Assembly: GCA_905221605.1 (NCBI GenBank)
Contig: CAJNDS010002587.1
Coordinates: forward strand, 100,001-164,000
Length of the DNA: 64,000 nt
Reading direction: 5' to 3'
Source: Symbiodinium natans
Taxonomy: Eukaryota > Sar > Dinophyceae > Suessiales > Symbiodiniaceae
The notes under the pieces were generated by a model. That model made no database searches. It had not been told where the DNA came from and was given only the letters and a program-made list of their open reading frames with translations. This document shows, in pieces, positions 1-12,754 of the stretch. A program made the position numbers and the translations under genes. Every line of letters starts with the position of its first letter. Position 1 is the first letter of the stretch.

Positions 1-259
1 AAGCCTAAACCCTAAACCCTAAACCCTAAAAACCTAAACCCTAAACCCAAAACCCTAACCCTCAACCCTCAATCCACAATAGAAATGCGTGGCTGCCGGG
101 CTTTAGGGCCATGTTGGGCTTCGGAGACCTCTGCTTTCTGAAAGCTGAAGTGAACATCGGGCGAGAAGGGGTATGAAATGGGTATTTCACGCTAGGATTC
201 CCACTCATAGACCGTAAAGAAGACTGGAATCCTCAGTCTGAGCACGACCCCCCACAAGG

Positions 260-370
260 GTACTTGGAGGTTCATGGGTGGTGAGAAGTAGGGTTTTCAA
301 GTAGGCGAAACTAACTATCCTTCCTTACTTCTAACCATGCTTGTAACTACGCATGAACCTCCTCAAGTAC
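260..370. mobile_element. Inverted-repeat element, family A (TACTTGGAGGTTCATG)
   Basis: About 111 bp with termini TACTTGGAGGTTCATG and CATGAACCTCCTCAAGTA as near-perfect inverted repeats. Non-coding, MITE-like. Confidence 0.75.
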
Positions 371-534
371 CCCCTGTCTTCGCACAGCCCCCGCATGGAG
401 GGGTCGTAGGGGTTTGGAGGTTTAGAGGTTTAGGGTTTAGGGTTTAGGGCTTAGGGGTTTAGGGTTTAGGGTTTCGGGCTTGGGGCTTGGGGTTCAGGGT
501 TCAGGGTTTCTGGCTTGGGGGGTGAAGGCTCGGT

Positions 535-600
535 CTCCAGCATACTGAACTGGCAGTCCCCGCGGGAGTGCCTGGCGCGGTTGTAGGTTCTGAGTTCAAA
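535..600 (-). CDS. Possible exon, unassigned
   Basis: Minus frame ELRTYNRARHSRGDCQFSML then ETEPS in a 65-bp island between telomere-like tracts. Confidence 0.33.
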
Positions 601-1062
601 TTTCAGGGTCTAGGGTTTGGAGAACCCTAAACCCCAAACCCTAAGTTGCAGCCCAAAACCCGAAACCCTAAACCCTAAACCTTTAACCCGACGCACCTCA
701 GCGCTAAAAGCCCTACATCCTGAACCACATGTCTCGTTGCTTACTAGTTCTTCGTAGGGACTTCGGACTCCTTGGAGAACCCCTTCAAGGGTTTGGGGCT
801 TTTTAGGGTTTTAGGGTTTAGGGTTTTAGGGTTTAGGGTTTAGGGGCTTAGGGGTTTATAGGGTTTTTAAGTTTTAGGGTTTAGGGTTTAGGGTGGACAC
901 AAGGTACCTAGTTCCGCAATTGCCCACTAAGCTCGAAACCCTGAACTCGGAACTCTAGGTGGAGCCCTTGAGTTGAGCACGTTGAGCGCTCGGGAGTTGA
1001 TCCTCCGGGTGTTCTCATGTTCTCTTTCAACAATTTCAAACGTCGCATGATTGACTAGGCTG

Positions 1063-1166
1063 CCCAGCAACCTGGGATGAAAAAGGGTGCCCTTTCTTGC
1101 TTAAAGGGGTCTATAAGAGAACCTAAACCTACCAAAAATGGAATAAGGGTACTTCTGGGCCTCCTA
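1063..1166. mobile_element. Short interspersed family G element between direct repeats
   Basis: GGCTGCCCAG...GGGTGCCCTTT...GGAATAAGGGTAC...CTGGGCCTCCTAG. Related pieces (gcaccctTT, AGGGAAcc, AAAAAGGGAATAAGGG, CTGGG) occur at 5,030-5,070, 5,817-5,866, 38,360-38,432, 47,825-47,920 and 48,690-48,765. This copy is flanked by about 42-bp direct repeats (1,013-1,054 and 1,168-1,209). Confidence 0.6.
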
Positions 1167-1262
1167 GTCTCATGTTCTCTTAGAACAGTTTCAAACGTCG
1201 CATGATTGAACAAACCCCAGGGTCCAGGGTTTAGGGATTTGGGTTTGAGTCTAGGGTCTACC

Positions 1263-1374
1263 ACTAGTTGCTTAAGAACCCCCCAAGACATGAAAGATGT
1301 TCTTCCGTATATTACCCTTATAAGGAAGAATACTGTTTTTGTTTTTTTTGGGGGGGTCCTTAAGCAAATAGTAG
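1263..1374. mobile_element. Inverted-repeat element, family B (CTACTATTTGCTTAAGAACC)
   Basis: Ends ACTAGTTGCTTAAGAACC and CCTTAAGCAAATAGTAG, 112 bp with an internal T/G homopolymer. Confidence 0.78.
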
Positions 1375-1403
1375 TGTAGGGTTTTCGAGGGCTAGGGCCT
1401 CGG

Positions 1404-1540
1404 CTACTTGGAGGTACAGGATACTTACTAACCCAATACTAACTGTACTTCACACTAGGGCGCGGAAGGGGCTTACAAGTGGGTTATAAGTTATAAGCAC
1501 AGTTAGTATTGGTTAGCAAGTGCCCTGAACCTCCAAGTAG
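1404..1540. mobile_element. Inverted-repeat element, family A
   Basis: Ends TACTTGGAGG and CCTCCAAGTAG. The interior also pairs (TACTAACCCAATACTAACTG against CAGTTAGTATTGGTTAGCA). Confidence 0.72.
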
Positions 1541-2040
1541 GGCTCGATTCAGAGCCTTGCCAGGACCCTGCCAACACAAAATCCTGAACCCTAAGCCCTA
1601 AGCCCGAAGCCCCAAACCCCAAACCCCAAACCCTAAACCCTAAACCCTAAACCCTAAACCCTAAACCCTAAACCCTAAACCCTAAACCCTAAACCCTAAA
1701 CCCTAAACCCTAAACCCTAAACCGCATCGACGCGGAGGGACCTTGGCCGCCTTGGCCACGGGGAACCTGCGAAATGCTCGCATCATGGCCTCAGCGCACT
1801 GAACCCCAAACCCTAAACCCCAAATCCTAAACCCGAAACCCTAAGCCCTAAACCCTAAACCCTAAACCCCAAACCCCAAACCCTGTCAATCCCGAAAAAT
1901 TCAAACCCCAAGCCCTCGCAACCGGAAGCCAGGGGCTTTTCCTCCCCTCCCATGATATCAAGGCCCCTCCCTCCCCCCTAAACCCTAAACCCTAAATTTC
2001 ATACCCAAACCCTGAACCCTGAACCCTAAGCCCTAAACCC

Positions 2041-2340
2041 GTCTGCCTTGAAAAAGAACTGGTCTTGATTTGGGAGCTTCCTAGATAAAACTAGGTTCTC
2101 GGAAGCCAACGCTCCGAGCTTGCACGAGGCTGGGTTGGCTGTAGCTGTCGCTGCATTCCGGAATATCCATCTTATGCATTCGTCGGTAGACCTTGCAGAT
2201 CATGACCTATCATCTTCGGGCGCGTATCTCATGGCTTCCCACCACGCACTTGAAGACTGTAGCATAGACCTGCTACTGTTGTAGGTGACATTCCTGAATG
2301 ATCAACCGTGCTCCGAAACAGGGGGGTGGGGTGGGCAGGT
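2041..2340 (+). other. Unique stretch with a 57-codon plus frame
   Basis: The plus frame SLHEAGLAVAVAAFRNIHLM to a stop at about 2,283 is the only open one; minus is interrupted. It could be a relic. No family. Confidence 0.3.
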
Positions 2341-2586
2341 AACATAAAGAACCATGAGTGGAGTGGTGGCCCCTCAACCCTCAACCCTTTATCTATACTC
2401 CCCTTAGAACCTCAATACCCTAAACCCTAAACCCTAAACCTAAACCCTAAACCCTAAATACTCCCTTGCGTTTTAGATAAATGCAAAACAAAAACCATTC
2501 TGAGGGGGCTACAGTATACCTCCTCGGGAGCCTTACTACTCTTTGCTTTAGAGTTGTGAGGAGCGCGTCTCGGAAGTATTGACCCC

Positions 2587-2791
2587 CCAGCAGAATGAAA
2601 AAAAATACAAGAAAAATACAAGAATGAATTCAAGAGAAAATACAAGTAGCGATTCAGGAACAACGGTGAAATACAAAAAAAAATGCAAGACAAATACAAA
2701 AAAAATGCAAGAAAAATACAAGAAAAAATACAAGAAAAATACAAGAAAAATGCAAGAACAATACGAGAAAAATGCAAGCAAAGGAAAAGAA

Positions 2792-2823
<32 letters not shown>

Positions 2824-3264
2824 CTTGTGTTTTTGTCGTATTTTTTCCGTGTTTTTCGCGTGTTTTTTTCCGTATTTTTTTTCGTATTTTTTCGTATTTT
2901 TCCGTATTTTTTTCGTATTTTTTTCGTATTTTTCGCGTGTTTTTCGCATATTTCAAAATACAAGAAAAACACGACAAAAACACTGAAAAAAATGCAAGCA
3001 AAGGAAAAGTGGGGGGGGCGGGGGGGGGGCTTGTGTTTTTGGGGGGGGGCGGGGTGGGGGGGCTTTGTGTTTTTGTCGTTATTTTTCCGTTTTTTCGCGT
3101 TTTTTCCAGTATTTTTCCGTGTTTTTCGTATTTTTTCGTATTTTTCCGTATTTTTTCCGTATTTTTTCCGTGTTTTTTCCGTATTTTTTCCGTATTTTTT
3201 CGTGTTTTTTTTCGTATTTTTCGCGTATTTTTCGCATATTTCAAAATCCCCCCCCCCCTCCTCG

Positions 3265-3295
<31 letters not shown>

Positions 3296-3800
3296 TTTCC
3301 CCGCCCCCCCGCCCCCTCCTCCGCCCCCCCCCCCCGCCCCCCCGCGAAAAACGCGAAAAAAACACGAAAAAAACACTGAAAAAATACTGAAAAAATACGG
3401 AAAAAATACGGAAAAATACGGAAAAAACACTGAAAAAACACGCGAAAAATACGAAAAAAAATACGACAAAAACACAAGCCCCCCCCCCCCCCCCCGCGCC
3501 TCCGCGCCTCTTGTGTTTTTCTTGTATTTGCTCTTGTGTTTTTCTTGTACTTTTCTTGCATTTTTCTTGTAATTTTCTTGTATTTTTCTTGTATATTTCT
3601 TGTATTTTTCTTGTATATTTCTTGTATTTTTCTTGTGTTTTTTTGTATTTTTCTTGTATTGTCTTGTAAGTTGCTTGTGTTTTTTTTGTAATTTTCTTGT
3701 ATTTTTCTTGCACTTTGTTCGGCTGGCTTTTCTGCGCTCGTATTTTTCTTGCATTCCCCGTTGTGTTTTTTTTGTATTTCTTCTTGTATTTATTTAGTTT
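2587..3800. repeat. Low-complexity palindromic block (AAAAATACAAG / homopolymer G and C)
   Basis: AAAAATACAAG-type units on plus (2,587-2,790), a G-run of about 30 (2,793-2,823), CGTATTTTTTC units, then mirrored A-rich units, C-runs (3,248-3,295) and CTTGTATTTTT units to 3,790. The halves are inverted copies of each other. Long open frames here come from repeat composition and are not taken as genes. Confidence 0.85.
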
Positions 3801-3984
3801 TACTAGAACCCAATACTTCTGGCACCACGCCCGTCACAACTTTAGAGCCACCCAAAAAAAACACAAGAAACATCTTCCTTACGAGGGCAATATAGAAACT
3901 ACAACTGATTATTGTGTTGAGGGCTCTTAAGCAGATAGTAGCTTAGGGCTAAACCCTAAACCCTAAACCCTAAACCCTAAACCA

Positions 3985-5165
3985 AAAACCTTGCTGGGCC
4001 TCGCACTTTGAATCGAAGAAGGAAACTTTCGGGGGCAAATCGAGCTGATGGCTGCACGTCTCTTGACTTTCTTGAGCCCAGGCGAGCCGGAGAGATTTTC
4101 CATGCCCTAAACCCTAAACCCTAAACCCTAAACCCTAAGCCCTAAGCCCTAAGCCCTAAACCCTACACCCTAAACCCTACACCCAGAAGGAGGGGGGCTG
4201 CAAGAGGGGTTGGCGCTCCCTGGCACTCCCTACTCCCAAGTATCCCCAACTTTCCAAGGCCCCCTAGGGCTGCCTAGGTACCGCTTTCACGGTTTAGGGT
4301 TTAGGGTTTAGGGTTTAGGGTTTGGGGTTTACTGTCTCCCGGGCCGCATCGCTGAAGGGCGGCACGTTTCCACCGCTCCAAGTCACGCGCATGTTGCGCA
4401 CAAACACTGATCACAGCCCAGCTTGTTAGCTGACCACACAGGGTCCTTTCCGCTCCCGTATGTGCGCCTACTAGTTGCTTAAGAACCCCCCCCCCCCTCC
4501 AAGAAAACAACAGCAATCCCTATTCTAGGATGGCCCTAAAAACCCTCTGAAAGACATTCCTGAATTTGATCCTGTTAAACCCAATAAGGGAAAGTATAAA
4601 ATGTCCCAAGGCCCTGCCTAAAATTGTTACCTAGAAAGGAAGAATAATCTTGTGCACTGGGGGGGGGGGGGGGGGCGGGGGGAGTTCTGAAGCAACTAGC
4701 AGGAGTAACCCTAAACCCTAAACCCTAAACTCTAAACCCTAAACCCTAAACCCTAAACCCTAAACCCTAAACCCTAAAGGAACTCGTAATCAAGTAGCGT
4801 GGTCCCTGCACCTTTCTTGAGAACTTCGGGAGACGGATCTCGGACTCATCGGCACGGAAGCAAGGGGTTGTCGAAGAGGCCAGCCTTCAAGCAGCTCTCT
4901 TCTCGGCAAAAAAATAGACCCAGGAGTAGGACTGCGAAGAAAAGAAGGGCGACCTTTTTGGTTTATAAAGGGGTTTGTAAGTAAACCCTAAGCCTTAAAC
5001 CCTAAGCCCTAAACCCTAAACCCGAACAAAAAGGGGAATAAGGGTCTACTCTGGGTCCTAGACGTCGGAACAAACAGCGTCCGATTGGGTGCAAGCTCCC
5101 ATTTCGGGAGTTGCAGAATCTAGGCGGAGCTCTTGCCGCACACTAGCGAATTGAAGTTCCACAAC
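3985..5165 (-). CDS. Possible exons between elements, 4.0-5.2 kb
   Basis: Minus frames VVELQFASVRQELRLDSATP then EMGACTQSDAVCSD (about 5,068-5,163), and CSHQLDLPPKVSFFDSKCEA then QQGF (about 3,985-4,075). They could be 3' exons of the phosphatase or of a following gene. Confidence 0.35.
4468..4702. mobile_element. Family B element with another repeat inside
   Basis: Ends CTACTAGTTGCTTAAGAACC and TTCTGAAGCAACTAGCAG. It is twice the usual length; about 4,530-4,632 matches 45,371-45,492, so another repeat seems inserted. Confidence 0.68.
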
Positions 5166-5569
5166 CCTAAACCCTAAACCCTAAACCCTAAACTTCGAAG
5201 ACCTATGTGTTCAGGATCTAGGGGGCTTCATAGAAGTTCCCAAGGGCCTTCCTACATGGGCTTAGGGGTTTGGGGTTTGGGGCTTCTTGGGGTACTTGGG
5301 GGGTATTTGAAGGCCCTCAGGTCAAGAACGTTCGTCTTCAGAGCTTCTTTGGCTCACCACTTCCACTTAGGCCACACATCGGCTGTCAGCAGGTCGATTC
5401 CACTCCTGGCAGCGGGCAATCTCAACCCCCCAAACCTCACAACACCCCGGGGTTTAGGGTTTAGGGTTTAGGGTTTAGGTTTTAGGGTTCAGGGTTCAGG
5501 GTTTAGAGTTTAGGGTTTGGGGTTTGCGGTTGGGGGTTGAGGGCTTCGGGCTCAGGGGCTTAGGTCTCT

Positions 5570-5641
5570 GAAGCACAGCGAGCATCCAGTCGATCGAAGT
5601 GATGGTAATCTTGTCTTTCGAGATCAGCAGGTCGTAGAAGC
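5570..5641 (-). CDS. Phosphatase gene, C-terminal strand exon
   Basis: Frame [20 protein letters not shown], matching the family's C-terminal beta-strands. Acceptor CTACAAAG. The 3' border is approximate. No stop codon could be placed with confidence downstream. Confidence 0.8.
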
Positions 5642-6847
5642 CTTTGTAGCCCAAACTGGGTTTAGGGTTTAGGGTTTAGGGTTTAGGGTTTAGGGTTTAG
5701 GGTTTAGGGTTTAGCGTTTAGCGTTTAGCGTTTAGGGTTAGGGTTTAGGGTTTTAAGGCACCCCAAACCCGAAAGCCTAAACCCTAAACCCTAAACCCTT
5801 TCTCAGGGAGCCTTCTCAACCCAAACAAAAAGGGGCAACAGGGGCATCACTGGGAGGCCAAGAAGCCGTACTGCGCCTCCCCATACCAGTCCTTGGCTTG
5901 GCAGGGCTCAGGGCTCAGGGAATTTAGGGTTTAGGGTTTAGGGCTTAGGGCTTAGGGCTAAGCGTTGAACCCTAAACCCTAAACCTTAGACCCAAAACCC
6001 AAAAAACCCTAAGCGATGTGGGATTTAGGGTTTCGGGTTCTCGGACGAGGTTTAGGGCTTAGGGCTTAGGGTTTGGGGTTCAGGGTTTGGGGTTTGGGGT
6101 TCAGGGTTTAGGGTTTAGGGTGTAGGGTTTAGGGTTTCGGATGGTTGCAGACCAGATCTCTTAAAAACCGCTGCTGGAATCAAGGGCAATGCAGCGTTCA
6201 GATGTTTTAAGTTTGGCTCAGGAGTTCCTAGCCCTGTTTAATCAATGGGTTGAGGGTTTAGCAGGGTTTCGGGTGTAGGGTGTAGGGTTTTGGTTTAGGG
6301 CTCAGGGTTTCCGTGGGGAGGGAGGGGGGGGAAAGCAGTTATGAACAAAACCCTAAAACCCCAACCTACACCGTAGACCCTAGACCCTAGACCCTACACC
6401 CTAAACCCTAAACCCCTAGCACCCGAGACCCTAAAAACCGACCAGGAGGTCGTGGACCCCTCATACCCCTCATATTACCCCAGAGGGCCCATACCTCAGA
6501 ACCCTTTAAAGGAGGTAAGGGACCATCTTAAGGGCCCATGAAACGACCTGGTAGAAAACAATGAACAACATTCTTCCCCTAGTAGGGCAACATGGGCATT
6601 TCTCAAGATAGGGGCATCCCGAAGATACCCCCCCAAATTTTCATAATCCTTATATAGGACCCACCCAAAACAGGGTTCCCCTACTTTCGGAAACCCCCTA
6701 TAGGGACATGATTATTTTAAGGGGGGGGGGGGGGGGGGGGTGGGAGTCTTAAGCAAATGCCGGCCAAGCGTCCCTCTTCCAGTAGGGGTTGGGTGTCATT
6801 TCGGAGGAGATGCCGCCGCCTCTCCCCCGCTCTCCCCACCCCCCCGC

Positions 6848-6898
<51 letters not shown>

Positions 6899-7248
6899 AC
6901 CCCCCGGCACTTGGGATTTAGAGGTCTTGGGGTTTAGGGTTTAGGGTTTAGGGTTTAGGGTTTAGGGTTTAGGGTTTAGGGTGGCTTCATCTGCTCCACG
7001 CAGACCACCATAGAAAACACACTTTCGTTTAATAATTCCTGGAGCTTTCTTGCCCAGAGAAGACCAGCAAAATCAGCCCTGAACCCAGACGCTAAGCATG
7101 AACATCCCCCCGACCCTCGACCCTCGACCCTAAACCCTCAACTCAAACCCTAAGCCCTAAACCCGAAACCCACACCTCCTCCAGTAATGAAGCAGGTGAG
7201 GCCGCCCATCTTGTCGGGCCACCAGAACTCCTTCGGGTTTATAGGGTT

Positions 7249-7287
<39 letters not shown>

Positions 7288-9681
7288 GTGTATGTATGCA
7301 TGCATGCATACATGCATGCATGTATTTATGTGTGTGTGTGTCTGTATGTAGGTATGCATGTATGTATGTATGTATGTATGTATGTGTGTGTATGTATGTG
7401 TGTATGTATGTATGTATGTATGTATGTATGTATGTATGTATGTATGCATGTATGTATGTAAGTATGTGTGTACGTATGTGTGTATGTATGTGTGTATGTG
7501 TTTGTGTGTGTGTGTGTGTATGTATGTATGCATGTATGCATGTATGTATGTGTATGTATGTGTATGTATGTGTAAGTATGTGTATGTATGTGTATGTATG
7601 TGTATGTATGTGTATGTATGTGTATGTATGTGTATGCATGTGTATGTATGTGTATGTATGTGTATGTATGTGTATGTATGTGTATGTATGTGTATGTATG
7701 TGTATGTATGTGTCTGTATATGTATGTATGCATGTATGTATACATATGTATGTATATGTATGTATGTATGTATGCAAAATATATAAATATAGATATAGAT
7801 ATAGATACAAATAGATATAGATATAGATATAGATACAGATATAGATAGATATAGACATAGATATAGATATAGCTATAGATATAGATGTAGATACGTAAGT
7901 ATACACAGGGTTTATAGGGGTTATAGGGTTTACGTGTGTGTATATATATATAGAGAGAGGGTTTAGAGCTTGTGGGCTTTATATAGGGTTTCCAGGTTTT
8001 ATATAGGGCTGTAGGGTTTAAGGGTTTGCGGTTTATAGGGATTATGCGTATGGCTTAAGGGTTTAGGGCTTACTTTGAACAAGGCGGTTCAGGCGTTTGG
8101 GGTTTGGGGTTTGGGGTTTACACGTCGGTTTGGAGGTTGACTGGCTTGCCGTTAAGGAACTTCCACTGAAGCTGCCATAAGAAGGAACTCTTATTCTAGT
8201 AACTTATGTACGTATCTGAATGTGCGTGGGTATATGTCTATAAACCCTAAAACCCTAAACCCTATGTCCACATTCTGGGAACTCAATTTAGGTTCCTAGC
8301 AGTAACCCGAGTCTGTGGAGTTCGGGATCGGGGGTCAGGAGTGCTCTTTTCGAGGCTCCAAAGCGGGAGCCTACATAACGGCCCTTTGGGGTTTAGGGTT
8401 TAGGGTTTAGGGTTTAGGGTTTAGGGTTTAGGGTTTAGGGTTTAGGGTTTAGGGTTTAGGGTTTAGGGTTTAGGGTTTACGGTTTACGGTTTAGGGTTTA
8501 GGTTTTAGGGTTTAGGCTTTAGGGCTTAGGGGTTTTAGGTTTACGGCTTAACCACCCCGACAAAACCAAACATTCACCCATATGTAGTCGGGGTCCATGT
8601 TTTTTTAGTTTCCTTAAAGGGACCCAATGTGAACACTCACCGAAAAGGAACCGTTACTTATACACTCGCCCTGATCCCAGGGGGCTTCTGTGCTTGGGAT
8701 CTAGAGGTCTTTGGTCTTACAGGGTTCCGGGCTTTGGGGCCCGGAGATTGGGATTTAGGATTTAGGGTTAAGGGTTTAAACCCTAAACCCTGAACCCCAA
8801 ACCTAAACCCTAAACCCTAAACCCTAAGCCCTAGGCTTTCAAGGCAAAAATGCGAAAAGCCCTCCTGGTTGTGCCGGTGACCGGTGATGAGGAGGTCGAG
8901 GCCGAGGCGGTTGTGCATGTCCATCCAGTAGTTCCTTTCCACGTTTAGGGTTTAGCGTTTAGGTTTAGGGTTTCGGGTTTAGGGTTTAGGGTGTAGGGTG
9001 TAGGGTTTAGGGTTTAGGGTTTAGGGTTTAGGGTTTGGGGTTTTAGGCTTTAGGGTTTAGGGGGTACTAACAGTCCTAAATAGGGATTATAATCGGGGGT
9101 ACGATAATCCCGATTAAGGACTGTCAGTATAAGGCCCCTAACTCCCATATAGGAATACTTTTCAGAAAGGCCAAAGGGCTGCCCTGGGCTACTCCTCCCC
9201 CCCCCCCCCCCCCCAAAAAAAAAAAGAAGCAAATCATGTGTGTGCGTGTCTGTGCGCGTGTCTGCGTCTGCGCGCACGCGCGATTCTAAAGCGTGTGTAG
9301 CCCGACTGGAGGCCATGACGTGCATGGAGGCGTCACCAACTCGACTCCACGGTCACTGACAAGGGTCAAGGGACCAAAGGAGGGACCCTTATGAGGGACC
9401 TTAGGGGTTAGTTGGGGGTTATTTAGGGGGCTACTTAGGTATAGGTTAGGGGTTCCTCCTTATTCCCCTTAAAAGATGCAGAAGAAAACTGGCGTGCCAG
9501 CTGCATTGCTTCGGGGGCACAATGTCTTGAGACTGTGACGTGCAGCCAGATCACACAGCCAAAAGCCCTCACAAGCCTAGACCTGAACTCACTGAGGTCT
9601 TATTTCGACCGGCCGCGGGACATCGATGCACGTGTGTGCGTGTGTGCGTGTGCGTGTGCGTGTGCGCGTGTGCGCGTGTGC

Positions 9682-9749
<68 letters not shown>

Positions 9750-12707
9750 TTTTCTTGCTACCTTTCGTGAAAATCGTTTCGCTCTCATGAGGAAGGCAAG
9801 GCGCAGCCTCTTTCTGCACACGCTTCGTAAGCTTATATACCTTGACCTGAAAACTTAGTTGTCCTTAGAGAACTGAAGGAAAAGGTTTGGGATTATATCG
9901 GGATGATAAACGGTAAACGGTTACCTACTCTACTACTAAGAAGGGGTCCTCATTACAGCGGAATGCTACTATTTGGGGGTCTATATTAGGGGTCCCTGGC
10001 TTTCGTAAACCCCTGTAGACCTTGAGCGCTAAACCCTAAACCCTAAACCCTAAACCCTAAACCCTCTACTAATCACAAAAGGGCCTAGAGTCTTCTGCGT
10101 ACCGCACGGGAAGTGCGTCACGGCAATCTGCCACTGGGCCGTGGACGTCTCCAGGAGGCCGGCCAGCCACCCTTGCTGCCGACCCCATAGATCCCAGAAC
10201 CTTGTTTGGGGTCTAGGGTTTAGGGTTTAGGGTTTGGGGTTTAGGGTTTAGGGTTTAGGGTTTAGGGTTCAGGGTTCAGGGTTCAGGGTTCAGGATTCAG
10301 GGTTCAGGGTTGAGAGTTAAGGGCTGAGGGTTCAGGGTTTAGGGTTTAGGGGTTAGGCAATAGGGTTTAGGGTTTAGGGTTTAGGGTTTATCACAGAACG
10401 CCTCTTTTGTTGTTGCCGGGGTTCTGGGCGTTCAAAACGCATCGAACCTACACTCAAGACCCAAGACCCCAAACCCTAAACCCTAAACCCTAAACCCTAA
10501 ACCCTAAACCCCAAACCCTACATTAGAGACCCAAGGAGCCACTGGTGGCAACTGTTGACGTCCCATGGACCACCCACGGCTCCGCAGGTGGCGCCTTTTG
10601 GGTTGAACTTCTCCTTAGCTGTGCAGGGTTTAGTGTTTCGGGTTTAGGGTTTAGGGTTTAGGGTTTAGGGTTTAGGGCCCCAAAACAGTGTACACTTTCA
10701 GTTCTATAGGGGATTATAGTATCCCACAAAGTGTAAAGTGTACTCATTCAGCTACTAAGGTTCCGAGCAAATGTTGTGCTGCGGCTCCAACCACATGTCC
10801 TTGCCATCCTCGTTGTTAGAGTCCACGAAATAGAGGTCTGCCCAGAAGTTCTCTTCCTCGAAGTAGACCTTCACCGTGTAGTAGGCTGCAGGCAAGACCC
10901 AGCGGTTGCTCCTCCATGTGTAGGCAATCCTTAATCCACTTTTCTGGGACCGCTGTGGATAAGAAACGACTTCCTGCTTCACTGGAGCGCGCAGAAGAAA
11001 CAGAAACAAAAACCCTAACCCCTAAACCCTAAACCCTAATCAAGAGCGCCCCAAGAATCTGCTGGTCCCAGCCGTTGTTGAACTGACGGCCACCCCAATC
11101 GTGGTTGCCGAGGACACTGAACCAGGGAATGCCATCAAGTCCCGGCCCGTTGTAGATGCCCCTTAGTTCTCCCCAACCTGAAATACAAAGGGAAAATGGG
11201 ATCCAACAGCCCCAAGAGTTCAGCCCTACCAGAAAGACGCGCAAACTTGAACTTCCTCTCGGCAGGGGCTCTCGAAGATTTGATCAAACTGGTGTGTCGC
11301 AGTGGATGACAGCTCGTCCATCGGGGTCCCGCAATCCTTCTCGATGCCTCCCCAATAAAAGTTGTCGCCCACGTTCCTAAGCAGTTCTGAAACCCCCTTC
11401 TGAAGAATGCGGATGTTGGACCCATATATATTTCTAATCTGAAAAAGATAAAACTATTAAAAGCCATGGACAAGAGAAATCAATAATTGCCCAAGAGTTC
11501 AATATGAACTTCGGACGGAGTTGTTCGGCTCTCTGCTTCATAGTCTTTGCGACCAGCAGCTGCGCTTGGGAATCGATGTCCCTCGGAAGACGAAAAGTGC
11601 AGTACGGAACCTGCCACATAAGACCTGTAAGCCACATAAGCCCCAGAAATCATATAAGGCCCGTGAAACCGTGTAAAACACCTTCGACCTAGTTGCACTA
11701 AAGGGTGAGGATTGTGGGTTGAGCTTTTAGGGTAGCCTCAGACAGGTTAAACCCCAACCGCATCGGGGGTGCTATGTCAAGGACTCGAAACTCTCAAAGC
11801 CTTTCTCAACAAAACGTCCGGGCAACTTGTCATAGCCGCACTCGGGTTTGCAACCCCACGCCCCCCACATCTTGTAGCACAAGAGCAGCCTCAGCTTCTC
11901 CCTAAGCCCTATAAGCCCTAAGCCCTAAGCCCTAAACCCCTACCAAGCCGTTCAGAGCTCTGACAGCACAACAGACGGAAGCACGAATTGTCGCTGACTT
12001 TGCATGAGAGATTTCAGCGGGTTAAGGGATTTGGGGTTTAAGGCTTATGGCGTTCAAGAGGTTTAGGGGTTTAAGGGAGGGCTTCAAGGGGTCAAGGGGT
12101 TGAGGGGTTCAGGGATTTAGGGGTTCAAGGGGTGGTCAGCGGTCTGAGTCTACGGTCGAAAAGGCAAAGGGGAAAACGTTGCCTCCAGTCACGACCGGCA
12201 ACTCGGCATGATTACACATCAAAAAATCATGCTTCTTGTTCCAACGCGTGCGCGGGAAAGGAGTGGGACCTGGCACAAGAGGGTGCAATCCAAAAGCCTA
12301 AGCCCCTAAACCCTATACCCGTATAGTTAGATGGGCTAGTTTGGGCCTTAGATTCCCCCACGCTGAGCTATGAGGGTTTCAGGGTGTAGGCTTTAGGGTT
12401 CCGGGCTAAAGGAGGGGTTGTCTGGGGGCTTTGCCTACGTGCAGTCTTGATGCGATACCCATACCGGTTCAGTGTGGACACGAATCGGAAGGCACCTAGA
12501 AAACACAGGCAGGGTTGGGAGGTGTAAAGGGCTTTTGAGGGTTGTTTGGGTAGAGGGGAGTTGTAGGGTTTTTGAGGGTTGCTTCGGTGGAGGGGGTTTA
12601 GGGTCTAGGAGTCTAGGAAAGGTTCCACGCTTTAGGGCTCATTTCGCACACTGGCACTGGCCTGGCGTCGGTAGGCCCCACCTTATCGTGGAGAGAAAAC
12701 GAAACCA

Positions 12708-12754
<47 letters not shown>

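Noticed and set aside
1-120. True chromosome end (telomere)
   Set aside because: Only a few heptamers are present, interrupted by variants, and similar tracts occur everywhere in both orientations. Genes with introns surround them.
2454-3797. Several open frames of 65-419 codons on both strands
   Set aside because: They are translations of AAAAATACAAG units and G/C homopolymers (Lys/Asn, Phe/Val, Gly or Pro runs). No complexity or start context supports a protein.
7150-7906. Open frames of His/Thr/Ile/Tyr or Cys/Met/Val repeats
   Set aside because: Produced by the TATG/TGTATG microsatellite; every frame is open because the repeat lacks stops. Only the 3' end (7176-7230) is real coding sequence.
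12120-12310. Island at 12.2 kb as a phosphatase exon (minus frame [13 protein letters not shown])
   Set aside because: Exons 12980-13049 and 11785-11889 join in phase directly, so this island is within an intron. It may be a chance open frame.
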